From Starkeya sp. ORNL1 (GTDB taxonomy: Bacteria > Pseudomonadota > Alphaproteobacteria > Rhizobiales > Xanthobacteraceae), in contig NZ_CP048834.1 of the NCBI RefSeq assembly GCF_012971745.1, positions 5,279,001 to 5,343,000 on the forward strand: a stretch of DNA of 64,000 bases, read 5' to 3'. The notes beneath the pieces are model-generated. The model saw nothing but the letters and a program-made list of their open reading frames with translations, was not told the DNA's origin and ran no database searches. Positions 24,578 through 33,591 of this stretch are shown here, piece by piece. The position numbers were made by a program, and so were the translations under genes. Every line of letters begins with the position of its first letter. The first letter of the stretch is position 1.

Positions 24578-25320
24578 GGACCCGTCCCAACGGAAGGCGC
24601 CGGATCCTCGGGCGGGGCGTCGGTCCTGGTCAGCAGCAGCGGGCGGTTGCTTTCGGGAACCTTGGCCCAGCCGCCTTCCTCCTGCAGCGCGAAGCGAAGC
24701 GTCTCGCCCTTGGCGGAGGCCAGCACCAGGTCGCCGCGCTCCAACCGCCAGCTTACCGGGCCGAAGCGGACGATCCCGGCGTCGCAGTCCGGCGCCAGCG
24801 CCAGCTGGTAGCCGCCATCGTCGGTCACGTCCTGCTTGAACTCCATGCGGCAGACCGGCTTGCCGGCGGTGCGCGCGGCGTTCCAGCTGCCGAACAAATC
24901 CGCAGGCTGCGCCTGCTTGGCGGGATCGGCCAGGCTCGGATTGGTCAGGAAATAGACGCCGTCGCCCTCGCGTAGCGCTTCCCAATTGCCGCCGACGCCT
25001 TCGGTAAACTCGGCAATCAGCACGCCCTTGGCGCCCAGCAGCCGGATGGAATCGCCGGGGCCCGGAGTCCAGGCGGTGACGTCGCCGGTGAAGGCGATGG
25101 CGTCGGCGCAGGCGGCCTTGTCGAAGCTGACGGCAAAGGCCGCGCCCGCAGCGTCCGGTTTCAGCGTCATGGCACAGACGCGGTCGCCATCGGCATTGGC
25201 GAGTTGATAGGCCGCGGCGAGCTGGGTCGGGTCCGGCTTGTCCTGTGCCTGCACGGGTGCTGCGGCAAGCAGGGCCAGGGCTGCGGTGACGGCGGCAGCG
25301 ATCAGGGCAATCGGACGCAT
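24574..25320 (-). CDS. Exported protein with two tandem AprI/Inh-type inhibitor domains
   Basis: 248 aa from ATG 25320. Signal peptide: MRPIALIAAAVTAALALLAAAP with cleavage near VQAQ-D. Two similar halves follow: domain 1 (about 32-130) starts LANADGDRVCAMTLK and domain 2 (about 142-235) starts WNAARTAGKPVCRMEFK. Each has one Cys pair (VCAM..KAACAD; VCRM..PDCDAG) and ends in a short phrase (YFLTN; LLLTR) like the small lipocalin-type inhibitors of serralysin proteases. Single-domain length in that family is ~100-130 aa, so this is a duplication. No metalloprotease is nearby. Acts in the periplasm or outside, if it is an inhibitor at all. Confidence 0.72.
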   Translation of the reverse strand: MRPIALIAAAVTAALALLAAAPVQAQDKPDPTQLAAAYQLANADGDRVCAMTLKPDAAGAAFAVSFDKAACADAIAFTGDVTAWTPGPGDSIRLLGAKGVLIAEFTEGVGGNWEALREGDGVYFLTNPSLADPAKQAQPADLFGSWNAARTAGKPVCRMEFKQDVTDDGGYQLALAPDCDAGIVRFGPVSWRLERGDLVLASAKGETLRFALQEEGGWAKVPESNRPLLLTRTDAPPEDPAPSVGTGP

Positions 25321-25390
25321 TGTCGGGCCGCGGCTCCGCTCGTTCGAAACGGGAGGGAAGCTAGCACCGCGGTTGCGAACGGTCACGCAC

Positions 25391-26377
25391 TCACCCGCGC
25401 AACGGTGTCTCCGGCACCGGCGTCAGCGGCGGGCGCCCTTCCGCCCAGGCGACGAGATTGTCGACCACGAGCTGGCCCATGGCGCGCCGCGTCAGATGCG
25501 TCGCCGAGGCGACATGCGGCAGCAGCACGACATTCTCCATGGCGATCAATGCATCCGGCACGCGGGGCTCGTTCTCATAGACGTCGAGGCCGGCCGCCGC
25601 GATGGTGCCGTTCGCCAGCGCCCGGATCAGCGCTTCCTCGTCGACAACAGAGCCCCGGGCGACATTGATGAGGATGCCGGTCGGGCCGAGCGCGGCGAGC
25701 ACTTCCTCATTGATCATGTGCTGGGTCTCGGCGCCGCCGGGAACGATGGCGATCAACACGTCGACCTCGCGCGCCATTTCCAGCAAGTCGCCATAATAGC
25801 GATAGGGCACGTCATGGGCGGGGCGCCGGCTGTGATAGGCGATCGGGCGGCCGAAGCCGACCAGGCGGCGGCCGATCGCCTTGCCGATGCGGCCCATGCC
25901 GATGATGCCGATGGTACGGTCGCGCAGTGTTGCGGTGAGGGGGAAGCCGCCCTGCAGCCACTTGCCGGCGCGCAGATGGCGCTCGGCCTGCGGCAATTGG
26001 CGGATGGTGGCGAGCAGCAGCGCGACGGTGAGATCGGCGACGTCGTCGTCGAGCACGCCGGGCGTATTGGTGACGACGATGCTGCGCTCGGCCGCCGCCA
26101 CGACGTCCACCGCGTCATAGCCGACGCCGAAATTGGCGACGATCTCGGCCTTGGGCAGCCGCGCCAGCAATTCGCGCGTCACCCGGTACTTGCCGTTGCC
26201 GGTCGCCCCGACGCCGGTGGCGACCGCACGGATGCGTGGGCCAGCCTCATTCAGCACGGCTTCGGCGTCGTCCGCATCGAGCCGATGGACGAGGAACCGG
26301 TTCGCGAGCTGTGCCTCGATCATCGGCATCATCGGGCCGGTCTGGAGAAGTTCGATCCGGTCTGCGTCGCCTGCCAT
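25391..26377 (-). CDS. D-2-hydroxyacid dehydrogenase (GhrB/hydroxypyruvate reductase type)
   Basis: 328 aa. NAD(P) motif GMGRIGKAIGRRL, HSRRPAHD where the basic residues after beta-2 favour NADP, catalytic Arg in VARGSVVDE, Glu in YENEP and His in LLPHVASAT. Reduces glyoxylate, hydroxypyruvate or related 2-oxo acids. The start at 26377 has no strong RBS. Stands alone between the inhibitor and an EamA transporter. Confidence 0.88.
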   Translation of the reverse strand: MAGDADRIELLQTGPMMPMIEAQLANRFLVHRLDADDAEAVLNEAGPRIRAVATGVGATGNGKYRVTRELLARLPKAEIVANFGVGYDAVDVVAAAERSIVVTNTPGVLDDDVADLTVALLLATIRQLPQAERHLRAGKWLQGGFPLTATLRDRTIGIIGMGRIGKAIGRRLVGFGRPIAYHSRRPAHDVPYRYYGDLLEMAREVDVLIAIVPGGAETQHMINEEVLAALGPTGILINVARGSVVDEEALIRALANGTIAAAGLDVYENEPRVPDALIAMENVVLLPHVASATHLTRRAMGQLVVDNLVAWAEGRPPLTPVPETPLRG

Positions 26378-26438
26378 GCCGATCCCCTAATCAAGAATGC
26401 ATATAGGTCGCGAAATCCGGCGACGCTTGCAAGGGTGA

Positions 26439-27419
26439 TTATTCGGTTACCGTCGCTTCGATCGCCTTGTCGGCGTGGAGCGTGCGCTCGCGGTTGATGA
26501 GATAAAGGCCGGAGGCGACCACGATGGCGGCGCCGATCAGTGTCCAGTGGCTTGGCACCTGGGCAAACAACAGCCACCCGAACAGCACCATCCAGATGAT
26601 CTGCATATAGAGGAACGGCGCCAGCACCGCCGCCGGCGCCCGGCGGTGGGCAAGCACCAGCAACAGATGGCCAGCGCCGCCATAAAGGCCGGTCAGCGCC
26701 ATGTTGATGATGACCGAGGCTTCCGTCGGCGCGGTCCAGAACCAGGGCAGCGGCAAGGTGCTGAGCAAGGTGCCGATCGCCGAGGAATAGAACATCAGCG
26801 TCGCGGTGGACTCGGTGGCCGCGAGCAGGCGCGTGGTGATGTTGTAGAGCGCGTAGCACAGCGCGGCGGCGAGTGAGGCCAGCATCGCCGGATGCACGCC
26901 TGCCGCACTCGGCTGGACGATGACCAATATGCCGGCAAAGCCGACCATGGTCGCAATCCAGCGCCGCAGACCGATCCATTCGCCGAGTATCGGGCCGGCA
27001 AGCAGCGCCACGAAGAACGGCATCGAGAAGGTGATCGATATGGTCTGGTCGAGCTGGAGATAGCGCAGCGCGACGAAGTTGGCGAAGGTAATGCCGAACA
27101 GGAACAGCGAGCGCACAATGTGCAGCCAGGGCCGCGAGGTGCGCCACACGCCGGGCATGGTCCAGGGATTGACGACGAAACAGGTCAGCACGAACTGCCC
27201 GGTGTAGCGCACCCAGACGATCTCGGCCGCGCTGATGCTGTCGGTGAGCCATTTGGCGGTGGCGTCGAGCACGGCGAAGAAGAAGAGTGCCGCGCACATC
27301 AGTCCGATGCCGGCAAGGCGTACCTTTGGATCAGCTGCGTCCGACAGGCTGTGGCCGGCGGCGGCGGTGGACGGTTGATTCACGGGTAAGCAATCCGGAA
27401 GGCACTGCCGGAAAGGCAT
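26439..27419 (-). CDS. EamA/DMT-family transporter
   Basis: 326 aa, about ten hydrophobic segments in two EamA repeats (for example IGLMCAALFFFAVLDATAKWL at the first, which is trimmed here only in description; the second begins near AGVHPAMLASLAAAL). N-terminal ~30 residues are hydrophilic. RarD/YdcZ-like drug-metabolite exporters or uptake carriers; substrate not predictable. It precedes the hydroxyacid dehydrogenase on the same strand with a ~60-bp gap. Confidence 0.85.
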   Translation of the reverse strand: MPFRQCLPDCLPVNQPSTAAAGHSLSDAADPKVRLAGIGLMCAALFFFAVLDATAKWLTDSISAAEIVWVRYTGQFVLTCFVVNPWTMPGVWRTSRPWLHIVRSLFLFGITFANFVALRYLQLDQTISITFSMPFFVALLAGPILGEWIGLRRWIATMVGFAGILVIVQPSAAGVHPAMLASLAAALCYALYNITTRLLAATESTATLMFYSSAIGTLLSTLPLPWFWTAPTEASVIINMALTGLYGGAGHLLLVLAHRRAPAAVLAPFLYMQIIWMVLFGWLLFAQVPSHWTLIGAAIVVASGLYLINRERTLHADKAIEATVTE

Positions 27420-27490
27420 GCGGGCCTTCGCTATAAAGCATCGCCCGCGAGCGGGCGAGCCGGCCTTTCGAGGGACGCCTTCCAGCGGGA

Positions 27491-27583
27491 CGTCATCCCG
27501 GACGGCCGAAGGCCGATCCGGGATCGCGCAAACACTGGTGAGCGATGCCGGCTCTCCGCCCTGCGGGCTCCGGCCGGGATGAC
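27491..27583. repeat. Class B palindromic repeat, copy 2
   Basis: CGTCATCCCGGACGGCC..GATCCGGGATC and the inverted arm ending GGCCGGGATGACG, between the MarR and EamA genes. Confidence 0.75.
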
Positions 27584-27602
27584 GAAATCGGCAGAAGAGC
27601 CG

Positions 27603-28109
27603 TCACGCGATCTCTTCGGCTGCCTCGGCTTCGTCCTCGGCGTCGGTGTCGGCAGTACCGAGCTTGGTGCCGAGCTTGGCGGCGAGGTTCTTCTCGATGC
27701 GGCGCAGCAGCTTGCGCAGGCGCTTGCGCTCCTTGCCGTCGAGGCCGTCGCCCATCGTGTCCTCGATCTTGTCCCAGACACCGTCGATCGCCGCTGCACG
27801 CGTGCGGCCTTCATCGGTGAGGAACACCCGGACCAGCCGGCCATCGCCTTCGCCGCCGGCTGCGCGGCGGGCGAGCAGCCCCTGCGCAGAGAGGCGGCCG
27901 ACGGTCTTCGACGCGGTGGGCGGGCGCACGCGGAGCGCGCTCGCCAGCTCGGTCATGGTGCGGCCGTCATCCTCCAGGAGAAGCTTCAGCACCGTCTCCT
28001 GGCCGGGGAACAGCCCCAGTTCGGCGAGATGGCGTGCGGCAAGCGCACGCTGCAGCCGGGCCGCATGATGCAGCCTGTGACCGATGGTCTTGTCGAAACC
28101 TTCTTTCAT
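27603..28109 (-). CDS. MarR-family regulator with acidic tail
   Basis: 168 aa. The wHTH core is clear: FPGQETVLKLLLEDDGRTMTELA.. split as LRVRPPTASKTVGRLSAQGLL and a wing with GGEGDGRLVRVFLT. The C-terminus is a low-complexity Asp/Glu/Ala tail (DTDAEDEAEAAEEIA). No obvious target; both neighbours are separated from it by repeats. Confidence 0.87.
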   Translation of the reverse strand: MKEGFDKTIGHRLHHAARLQRALAARHLAELGLFPGQETVLKLLLEDDGRTMTELASALRVRPPTASKTVGRLSAQGLLARRAAGGEGDGRLVRVFLTDEGRTRAAAIDGVWDKIEDTMGDGLDGKERKRLRKLLRRIEKNLAAKLGTKLGTADTDAEDEAEAAEEIA

Positions 28110-28129
28110 GGCCGATTCCCCCGTCCGAC

Positions 28130-28243
28130 CCAGAGCATATCCGGCAAAGATGAAGCCACTTCTGCGATCAGGATATGCTCCACCTCGTAAAGCCAGAGCA
28201 CTTTCCTGTCGTTCGGATGTTATCCGAACGGAAAGCGCTCCGG
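28130..28243. repeat. Class E paired short palindromes, copy 2
   Basis: AGAGCATATCCGGCAAAG with the partner CAGGATATGCTC, then AGAGCACTTTCCTGTCG with ATCCGAACGGAAAGCGCT. Fills the gap upstream of the MarR gene; the remaining ~120 bp to 28364 shows no gene. Confidence 0.6.
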
Positions 28244-28364
28244 GTATTTATTCGGCTGACGACAACCGGAAGATGACTGTAAATCGCTTCGCCGTCAAAG
28301 ATTACCTCTGCCTGCGGCCGGAGCGGTCGGTCCTGCTTCAGCGCCTTGATTCCAGGGGTATTTC

Positions 28365-28997
28365 TCATTGCTCCGTTGATGCCGTCTGAACCGAATCCGC
28401 CCCGATATTTGTTAAGCCGGCGAAACGCCGTTCCACCCGAACCAGAAAAGCGGCGCGGGCCGCCGCGCTTGCCGTATCCATGGAATGCAGGCCGAGCCAC
28501 AGCCGGCGCGCCTTCGCATGGATGATCTCGCCAATGCCGGCGAACAGGATACGCCGACCAGGCTGGCCGATCCATAGCCACCAGAACCACGGGCAGCCCA
28601 GCGTCGTCACCGCCGCCAGCAGACGGATATTGGTCAGCCTGCGGTCGAGCCCGCGCAGCGTGCCGGGCATGCCGAAGGTCTCGTGCGGCACGAGCACGCG
28701 GTCGATCCAGCCCTTGAGCATGGCCGGCTGGCTGTACCACCAGGTCGGATACACCAACACCAGCGCGTCGGCGCGCTTCACCCGTTCGAGATGATCGGCG
28801 ACGTGAAGGCGGTTGAGTTCTGGCGTGTGATAATTGCGGCGATCCTCCGCCGACATCACCGGGTCGAAACCCTCGGCATAGAGGTCGAGCAGATCGATCT
28901 CATAGCCGGCATTGGTGAGGCCGCGGATCGCGGCGTCACGCACTGCGGCATTGAAGCTCTCGGGAACCGGATGGCAATAAACCACGAGCGCGCGCAT
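28365..28997 (-). CDS. Flavodoxin-fold NAD(P)H:quinone oxidoreductase (KefF/NQO1-like)
   Basis: 210 aa from ATG 28997, which overlaps the previous stop as TGATG. Motifs: VVYCHPVPESFNAAV (phosphate/flavin loop), VLVYPTWWYSQPAMLKGWIDRV, and TLGCPWFWW at the third flavin loop. Two-electron reduction of quinones or nitro-compounds with FAD/FMN. The coupled upstream gene is an FAD-linked oxidase. Confidence 0.87.
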   Translation of the reverse strand: MRALVVYCHPVPESFNAAVRDAAIRGLTNAGYEIDLLDLYAEGFDPVMSAEDRRNYHTPELNRLHVADHLERVKRADALVLVYPTWWYSQPAMLKGWIDRVLVPHETFGMPGTLRGLDRRLTNIRLLAAVTTLGCPWFWWLWIGQPGRRILFAGIGEIIHAKARRLWLGLHSMDTASAAARAAFLVRVERRFAGLTNIGADSVQTASTEQ

Positions 28998-30412
28998 CAA
29001 CGGCCACCCGAAAGGCCGGGAAACAGATAGGTCCGCCCGGTTTCGAAATCGAAATCCGGATGCTCCCAGGCGATCATCTTGCCGGGGTTGAGCAGGCCGT
29101 TCGGGTCGGCCTCGCGCTTGAAGGCGAGTTGTATGGCATCGGTCTGCTTCATGCCGCCTTCCTCGAGCGTATAGCGGTGCGGGTTGAAGATCGGCGCGCC
29201 CATTTCCTCATGGATGGCAATGATCTCTGCGAGCCGCTGCTCGGTGGTGAAACGCACCAGCGGCAGGCCGAAGCACGTCACCTTGCCGTCGAAGCGCACG
29301 AATTCGAGATGCGCCGGCAGTTCGGCGCCAAACCGCTCATGGATGCGGGCAACGAGATCGAGCTGATCGGGGAAGGGATAGAGCACCTGGAGATAGGTGA
29401 TCGACGGATCGACGCGCAGTGCGCGCAGCGTGCTGTGGTTCCACGACAATTCATAGACCGGCGGCAGGCCCTTCATCTCGTCGGCCGTGGCGAGGTCGGA
29501 GCGGAACAGCGTCTCGCCGCCAAAGCGTGCGTTGAAGGCGGCGAATGCATCGCGGGCGAACGGCGCCACCATGATGAGTGCCACATGCTTTCCCGCCGGC
29601 ACATATTTACGGTGGCGCAGGAAATAGTCCTGCGGGATCGGCGCGGCGATCACAGAGACCAGTTTCTTGAGGATGGCATCATGCTCGCCGAGTGCATTGC
29701 CATAGGCGCTCGCGCGGCCGAAGTCGTCGAAGCCGATGATCGCCTCGATCCACTCATAGGCCGGGCCGAGCGGCACCGTTGCCTCGGTGATGATGCCGTT
29801 GGTGCCGTAGGCGTGGGAAACCTTCTGCAGGTCCTCACCGGTGAGGTCGAGCACGCGCGGGCTCGCCTCCATGGTGACGACGCGCAGGCGGATGATGTTG
29901 CCGAGATCGCGCAATCCGCCCCAGGTGATGGAGCCGATGCCGCCGGAGCCGCCGGCAATGAAGCCGCCTATCGAGGCGGTATTGTAGGTGGAAGGCGAGA
30001 GCCGCAATTCCTGCCGGCTATCGGTGCGGGTCGCCTCATCGATCTTCGCCAGCACGGCACCGGCTTCGGCGCGCACGAAACCCTGACCGATCTCAAGCAC
30101 CTGATCCATGCCGGAAAGGTCCAGCACCACGCCGCCGGCGAGCGGCATGGCCTGGCCGTAATTGCCGGTGCCGGAGCCGCGCGGCGTCACCGGAATACCG
30201 AGCGCGAAGCATGCCGCGAGGATGCGCACGACGTCGGCTTCGCTCCTGGCAAAGGCGACGATGTCGGCGGAAACGTCGTCGAGCTGGCGCTTCAACGTCG
30301 GCGAGTACCAGTAGAAGTCGCGGCTCTTCTGCCGAATGAGCGCGGGATTGTCCTCGAACCGAATGCCGTCCAGCCTGGCGCGCAGCGCCGCGATGTCGTA
30401 GCGGGCGCTCAT
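28997..30412 (-). CDS. FAD-binding oxidase (GlcD/D-lactate dehydrogenase-like)
   Basis: 471 aa from ATG 30412. PCMH-type FAD domain: VTPRGSGTGNYGQA, GGVVLDLSGMDQVL, GGFIAGGSGGIGSITWGGLRD; C-terminal oxidase domain with FNPHRYTLEEGG and the typical end DPNGLLNPGKM. Oxidises a 2-hydroxy acid or similar. The electron acceptor could be the flavodoxin-type partner or the quinone pool. Coupled to that gene by a one-base overlap. Confidence 0.88.
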   Translation of the reverse strand: MSARYDIAALRARLDGIRFEDNPALIRQKSRDFYWYSPTLKRQLDDVSADIVAFARSEADVVRILAACFALGIPVTPRGSGTGNYGQAMPLAGGVVLDLSGMDQVLEIGQGFVRAEAGAVLAKIDEATRTDSRQELRLSPSTYNTASIGGFIAGGSGGIGSITWGGLRDLGNIIRLRVVTMEASPRVLDLTGEDLQKVSHAYGTNGIITEATVPLGPAYEWIEAIIGFDDFGRASAYGNALGEHDAILKKLVSVIAAPIPQDYFLRHRKYVPAGKHVALIMVAPFARDAFAAFNARFGGETLFRSDLATADEMKGLPPVYELSWNHSTLRALRVDPSITYLQVLYPFPDQLDLVARIHERFGAELPAHLEFVRFDGKVTCFGLPLVRFTTEQRLAEIIAIHEEMGAPIFNPHRYTLEEGGMKQTDAIQLAFKREADPNGLLNPGKMIAWEHPDFDFETGRTYLFPGLSGGR

Positions 30413-30419
30413 TGCTTCA

Positions 30420-30510
30420 CCCTCGTCCCCGGGCTTGACCCGGGGATCCAGCCCATCCGCATGCACCCGGTCGAAGTCTGGATCCCCGGGTCAAGCCTGG
30501 GGATGAGGGC
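30420..30510. repeat. Class D palindromic repeat, copy 1
   Basis: CCTCGTCCCCGGGCTTGACC and the inverted GGGTCAAGCCTGGGGATGAG arm around a short spacer. A half copy is at 57336-57368. Confidence 0.7.
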
Positions 30511-30520
30511 CGGTTGGGGG

Positions 30521-31858
30521 CTAAACATTCCGCGGCTCCATCAGGTCGTCGAGCTCGGCATAGTCGGGGGGCGTGGTGTCGATGGCGCGCCCGCCGCGCA
30601 GCACGATGCGGTCGGATTGCGGGCGGGCGAGGAATTCGTTGAGGCTGCGGGCGCGGAACAGCAGGAGATCGGCGCGCCGGCCGGGGGCGATCAGGCCGAG
30701 GCTGTTATAGCCCATCACGTCGGCCGGGGTGCTGGTGACGATGCGCGGCCAGTCGCCCACCGGATGGTCGAGATGCAGGATGCGGGTCGCCTCGCGATAG
30801 GTCTCGACCAGGTCGAGGTCGCCATACGCATGGAAGGCGTCGCGCGCATTGTCATTGGCGACCATGACCGGGATGCCGCGGGCCTTCATCTCGTGCAGCA
30901 GCGTGACGCCGCGCCACCGTGGGGTTCGGCCCGGCACGCGATCCTGCAGGTACATGTTGCACATCGGCAATGAGACGACGGAGATGCGGGTGGTGGCCAT
31001 CTCGTCGAGCGTGCGGTCGATCTCCGCCTCGTCCTGGCGTGCCAGCGAGCAGCAATGGCCGACCATGATGCGGCCTTCGAACCGGCGCCGATTGGCAACT
31101 TCGGCGATGCGGCGCAGGGATCGGGCGGTCGGGTCTGCCGTCTCGTCGACATGGAAGTCGAGGTCGAGACCGAGGCGCTCGGCGGCGTCGAACACCCGCT
31201 CCAGCCCGGCATCGAGGCTCGGCGTCATATAGGTGACGGCACCGAGGATGCTGCCGGTGGAGGCAACCGCATCGAGCATCGGCTGAAATTCGGCGTCGTC
31301 GAGCACGTGGTCGATGGTGGTGAGGCTTACCGCCTGCAGCGCGATGCGGTCGGCCCATTGCGCGCGGGCTTGCGCAAACACCGGCCAGGAAATGGCGGTC
31401 TGCTTGCCGATGGAATCGAGATGGGTGCGGATCGCCACCGTACCGTGCGCATAGGCACAACGCAGGCCGAAATCCATGCGGCGGCGGACGTCCTCGCTGG
31501 TCCAGTTTGCCTCGCGGTCGGCATCGGAGGTGCGCAAGGCGCCGGCGAAGGTGCCGTCCGGATTGCGCGCTCGCGGCCAGATGAAGCCCTTGTCGAGATG
31601 GGTGTGGGCGTCGACGAGGCCTGGCAGCACCAGCCGGCCGCCGAGCTCGACGCGCGGCATCGGATCCGGCGTGCCGGCGGGATGCACCTCGGCAATGCCG
31701 CCATGGGTGACGACGATGTCGATTGCCACCAGCCCCTCGCGGTCTGGTTGGCCGTATATACCGGGCACCAGGCAGGACGGCGCCCGTGCATCGGCGAGCA
31801 CGAAGAAGGCGGGTGGCGCGGAGAGGTCGATAATGGGTTCGGGGGGCACGCTGTTCAC
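30521..31858 (-). CDS. Cytosine-deaminase-like amidohydrolase
   Basis: 445 aa. The start is GTG at 31858, overlapping the permease stop as GTGA. Metal and substrate motifs: GLVDAHTHLDKGF (HxH), AIRTHLDS, DFHVDET (third His), VGHCCSL (fourth His) and ANDNARDAF (Asp), the CodA/TrzF-like pattern; a C-terminal PGRRADLLLF strand closes the fold. Such enzymes deaminate or hydrolyse cytosine, isopropylammelide or other N-heterocycles. It is the last gene of an importer operon, so it probably acts on the imported compound. Confidence 0.88.
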   Translation of the reverse strand: MNSVPPEPIIDLSAPPAFFVLADARAPSCLVPGIYGQPDREGLVAIDIVVTHGGIAEVHPAGTPDPMPRVELGGRLVLPGLVDAHTHLDKGFIWPRARNPDGTFAGALRTSDADREANWTSEDVRRRMDFGLRCAYAHGTVAIRTHLDSIGKQTAISWPVFAQARAQWADRIALQAVSLTTIDHVLDDAEFQPMLDAVASTGSILGAVTYMTPSLDAGLERVFDAAERLGLDLDFHVDETADPTARSLRRIAEVANRRRFEGRIMVGHCCSLARQDEAEIDRTLDEMATTRISVVSLPMCNMYLQDRVPGRTPRWRGVTLLHEMKARGIPVMVANDNARDAFHAYGDLDLVETYREATRILHLDHPVGDWPRIVTSTPADVMGYNSLGLIAPGRRADLLLFRARSLNEFLARPQSDRIVLRGGRAIDTTPPDYAELDDLMEPRNV

Positions 31859-32631
31859 CTGCGCTGCGGCAACTCGCTCTCGTGCCAGCGCCTGAGCGCA
31901 AGCCAGGAGACGAGGCTGAGGATAAAATAGATCAATATGCCGGCGAGCGAGATCAGCAGCAGCGCCGCGAACATGCGGGGTATGTTGAGGCGGTAGCCGG
32001 ATTCCACGATGCGGAAGGCAAGCCCCGAGCCCTGTCCCGCCGAGCCGGCGGCGATCTCGGCGACGATGGCGCCGATCAGCGCAAGCCCGCCGGCAATGCG
32101 CAGCCCGCCGAGGAAATAGGGCAGCGCCGAGGGCGCGCGCAGCAGCGTCAGCGTCTGCAACGGGCCGGCACCCGACAGCGCGAACAGGTCGCGCAGATTC
32201 GGATCGACCGAGTTCAGCCCCAGCGTCGTGTTGGCGAGAATGGGGAAGAAGGCCACCACCCAGGCGCAGACCAGCACGGCGGTATCCGGCTGGAGATAGA
32301 TCAGCATCAGCGGCGCGATGGCGACGATGGGGGTGACCTGAAGGATCACCGCGATCGGGAACAGCGACAATTCGACGATGCGCGATGAGGCGAAGACGAA
32401 GGCGAGCGCGACGCCGCCAATGACCGCAGCAAGAAGCGCCAGCAGCGTCACCCGCAGTGTCACCAGGAAGGAATCGAACAGAACGATGCGGTCCTTCCAC
32501 AGCGTCTCCAGGACGAGACCGGGTGAGGGGAGGACATAAGGCGGCAGATGATTGAGCCGCACGATCAGGTCCCAGCCATAGATGACGATGGCGAGCACCG
32601 CGACCGGCAACAGGAACCGGAACGCCCGCAT
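31855..32631 (-). CDS. ABC transporter permease (NitT/TauT or pyrimidine-type)
   Basis: 258 aa. Six membrane segments; EAA-like loop ALSGAGPLQTLTLLRAPSALP. TGATG overlap with the ATPase upstream and GTGA overlap with the amidohydrolase downstream. Confidence 0.9.
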   Translation of the reverse strand: MRAFRFLLPVAVLAIVIYGWDLIVRLNHLPPYVLPSPGLVLETLWKDRIVLFDSFLVTLRVTLLALLAAVIGGVALAFVFASSRIVELSLFPIAVILQVTPIVAIAPLMLIYLQPDTAVLVCAWVVAFFPILANTTLGLNSVDPNLRDLFALSGAGPLQTLTLLRAPSALPYFLGGLRIAGGLALIGAIVAEIAAGSAGQGSGLAFRIVESGYRLNIPRMFAALLLISLAGILIYFILSLVSWLALRRWHESELPQRR

Positions 32632-33422
32632 CAGGCGGGCTCCGCCAGAGTGGGCTCCGGTGGGCTGGCGCCCATCGCCGCGGCGAGCGCCTGCGAGGTG
32701 CGCCGGCACAGCGCGGCATATTCCGGCGAGGTGCGGAACGTCTCGTCGCGCGGCTGGCCCGGATCGATCTCCAGTTCCGCCGCGATCCGCCCCGGCCGGG
32801 CGCGGAACACCAGGATGCGCGAGGACAGGAACACCGATTCGAACACCGAATGGGTGACGAAGATCACGGTGCAGTGCAGCCGCTGCCACACTTCGAGCAG
32901 GTCGTCATTCAGCTTGAAGCGGGTGATCTCGTCGAGCGCGGCGAAGGGTTCGTCCATCAGCAGCAGGCGGGGCTTGGTCACCAATGCGCGGGCAATGGAG
33001 ACGCGCATCTTCATGCCGCCGGACAGTTCGCGCGGAAAAGCGTCGCGGAAGCCGGCGAGACCGACCAGTTCCAGCGCCTCCATGATGGCGGGCTCCGCCG
33101 CGCGCTTCGACTGGCCGGCGAGCTTGAGCGGCAGATGCACATTGCCGAACACGCTGGCCCACGGCATCAGGGTCGGCTCCTGGAACACGAAGCCGATGGA
33201 CGGGCGTCCGCGGGTGCCGGAATTCCAGCGGATGGTGCCAGCGGTCGGCTCGGCGAGGCCGGAGATCAGCCGCAGCGCCGTCGACTTGCCGCAACCGGAC
33301 GGGCCGAGCAGCGAGAGGAACTCGCCCTCACGCACCGCAATATCCAGCCCCTCCAGCGCGGTGACGCCGTTCGGGAAGGACTTGCCGATGCCGTCGAGGG
33401 TGAGGAGAGGGGAAGGGGGCAT
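32631..33422 (-). CDS. ABC transporter ATP-binding protein
   Basis: 263 aa from ATG 33422. Walker [15 protein letters not shown]-loop VFQEPTLMPW, signature LSGGMKMR (Lys-Met variant of the usual QQR), Walker B LLLMDEPFAALD, H-loop VTHSVFESVFL. A class C repeat separates it from the binding-protein gene, so expression may differ within the operon. Confidence 0.9.
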   Translation of the reverse strand: MPPSPLLTLDGIGKSFPNGVTALEGLDIAVREGEFLSLLGPSGCGKSTALRLISGLAEPTAGTIRWNSGTRGRPSIGFVFQEPTLMPWASVFGNVHLPLKLAGQSKRAAEPAIMEALELVGLAGFRDAFPRELSGGMKMRVSIARALVTKPRLLLMDEPFAALDEITRFKLNDDLLEVWQRLHCTVIFVTHSVFESVFLSSRILVFRARPGRIAAELEIDPGQPRDETFRTSPEYAALCRRTSQALAAAMGASPPEPTLAEPA

Positions 33423-33474
33423 CAAGCGGACTTTCGGACGCAGAACAGGCTCTTTGCGAACGTTATCAATGTAC

Positions 33475-33557
33475 GTCATCCCGGGCCTTGTGCCGGGGAT
33501 CTCGATTCCGGACAGCGCATCGGGAATCGAGATGGCCGGCACAAGGCCGGCCATGAC
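33475..33557. repeat. Class C palindromic repeat, copy 2
   Basis: CGTCATCCCGGGCCTTGTGC.. with ATCTCGATTCC, and the inverted GGAATCGAGAT..GGCCGGCCATGACG. Located inside the importer operon. Confidence 0.7.
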
Positions 33558-33591
33558 GGGAATATACGGGCGTTCGGGTAGCCCGCCGCCC

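Noticed and set aside
21992..24985. 997-codon frame on the minus strand
   Set aside because: Antisense to three well-supported enzymes (hydrolase, HIBADH, SDR) and no recognisable motif.
31859..32719. N-terminal extension of the amidohydrolase frame
   Set aside because: Antisense-like shadow of the permease; the GTGA overlap at 31858 gives a much better start.
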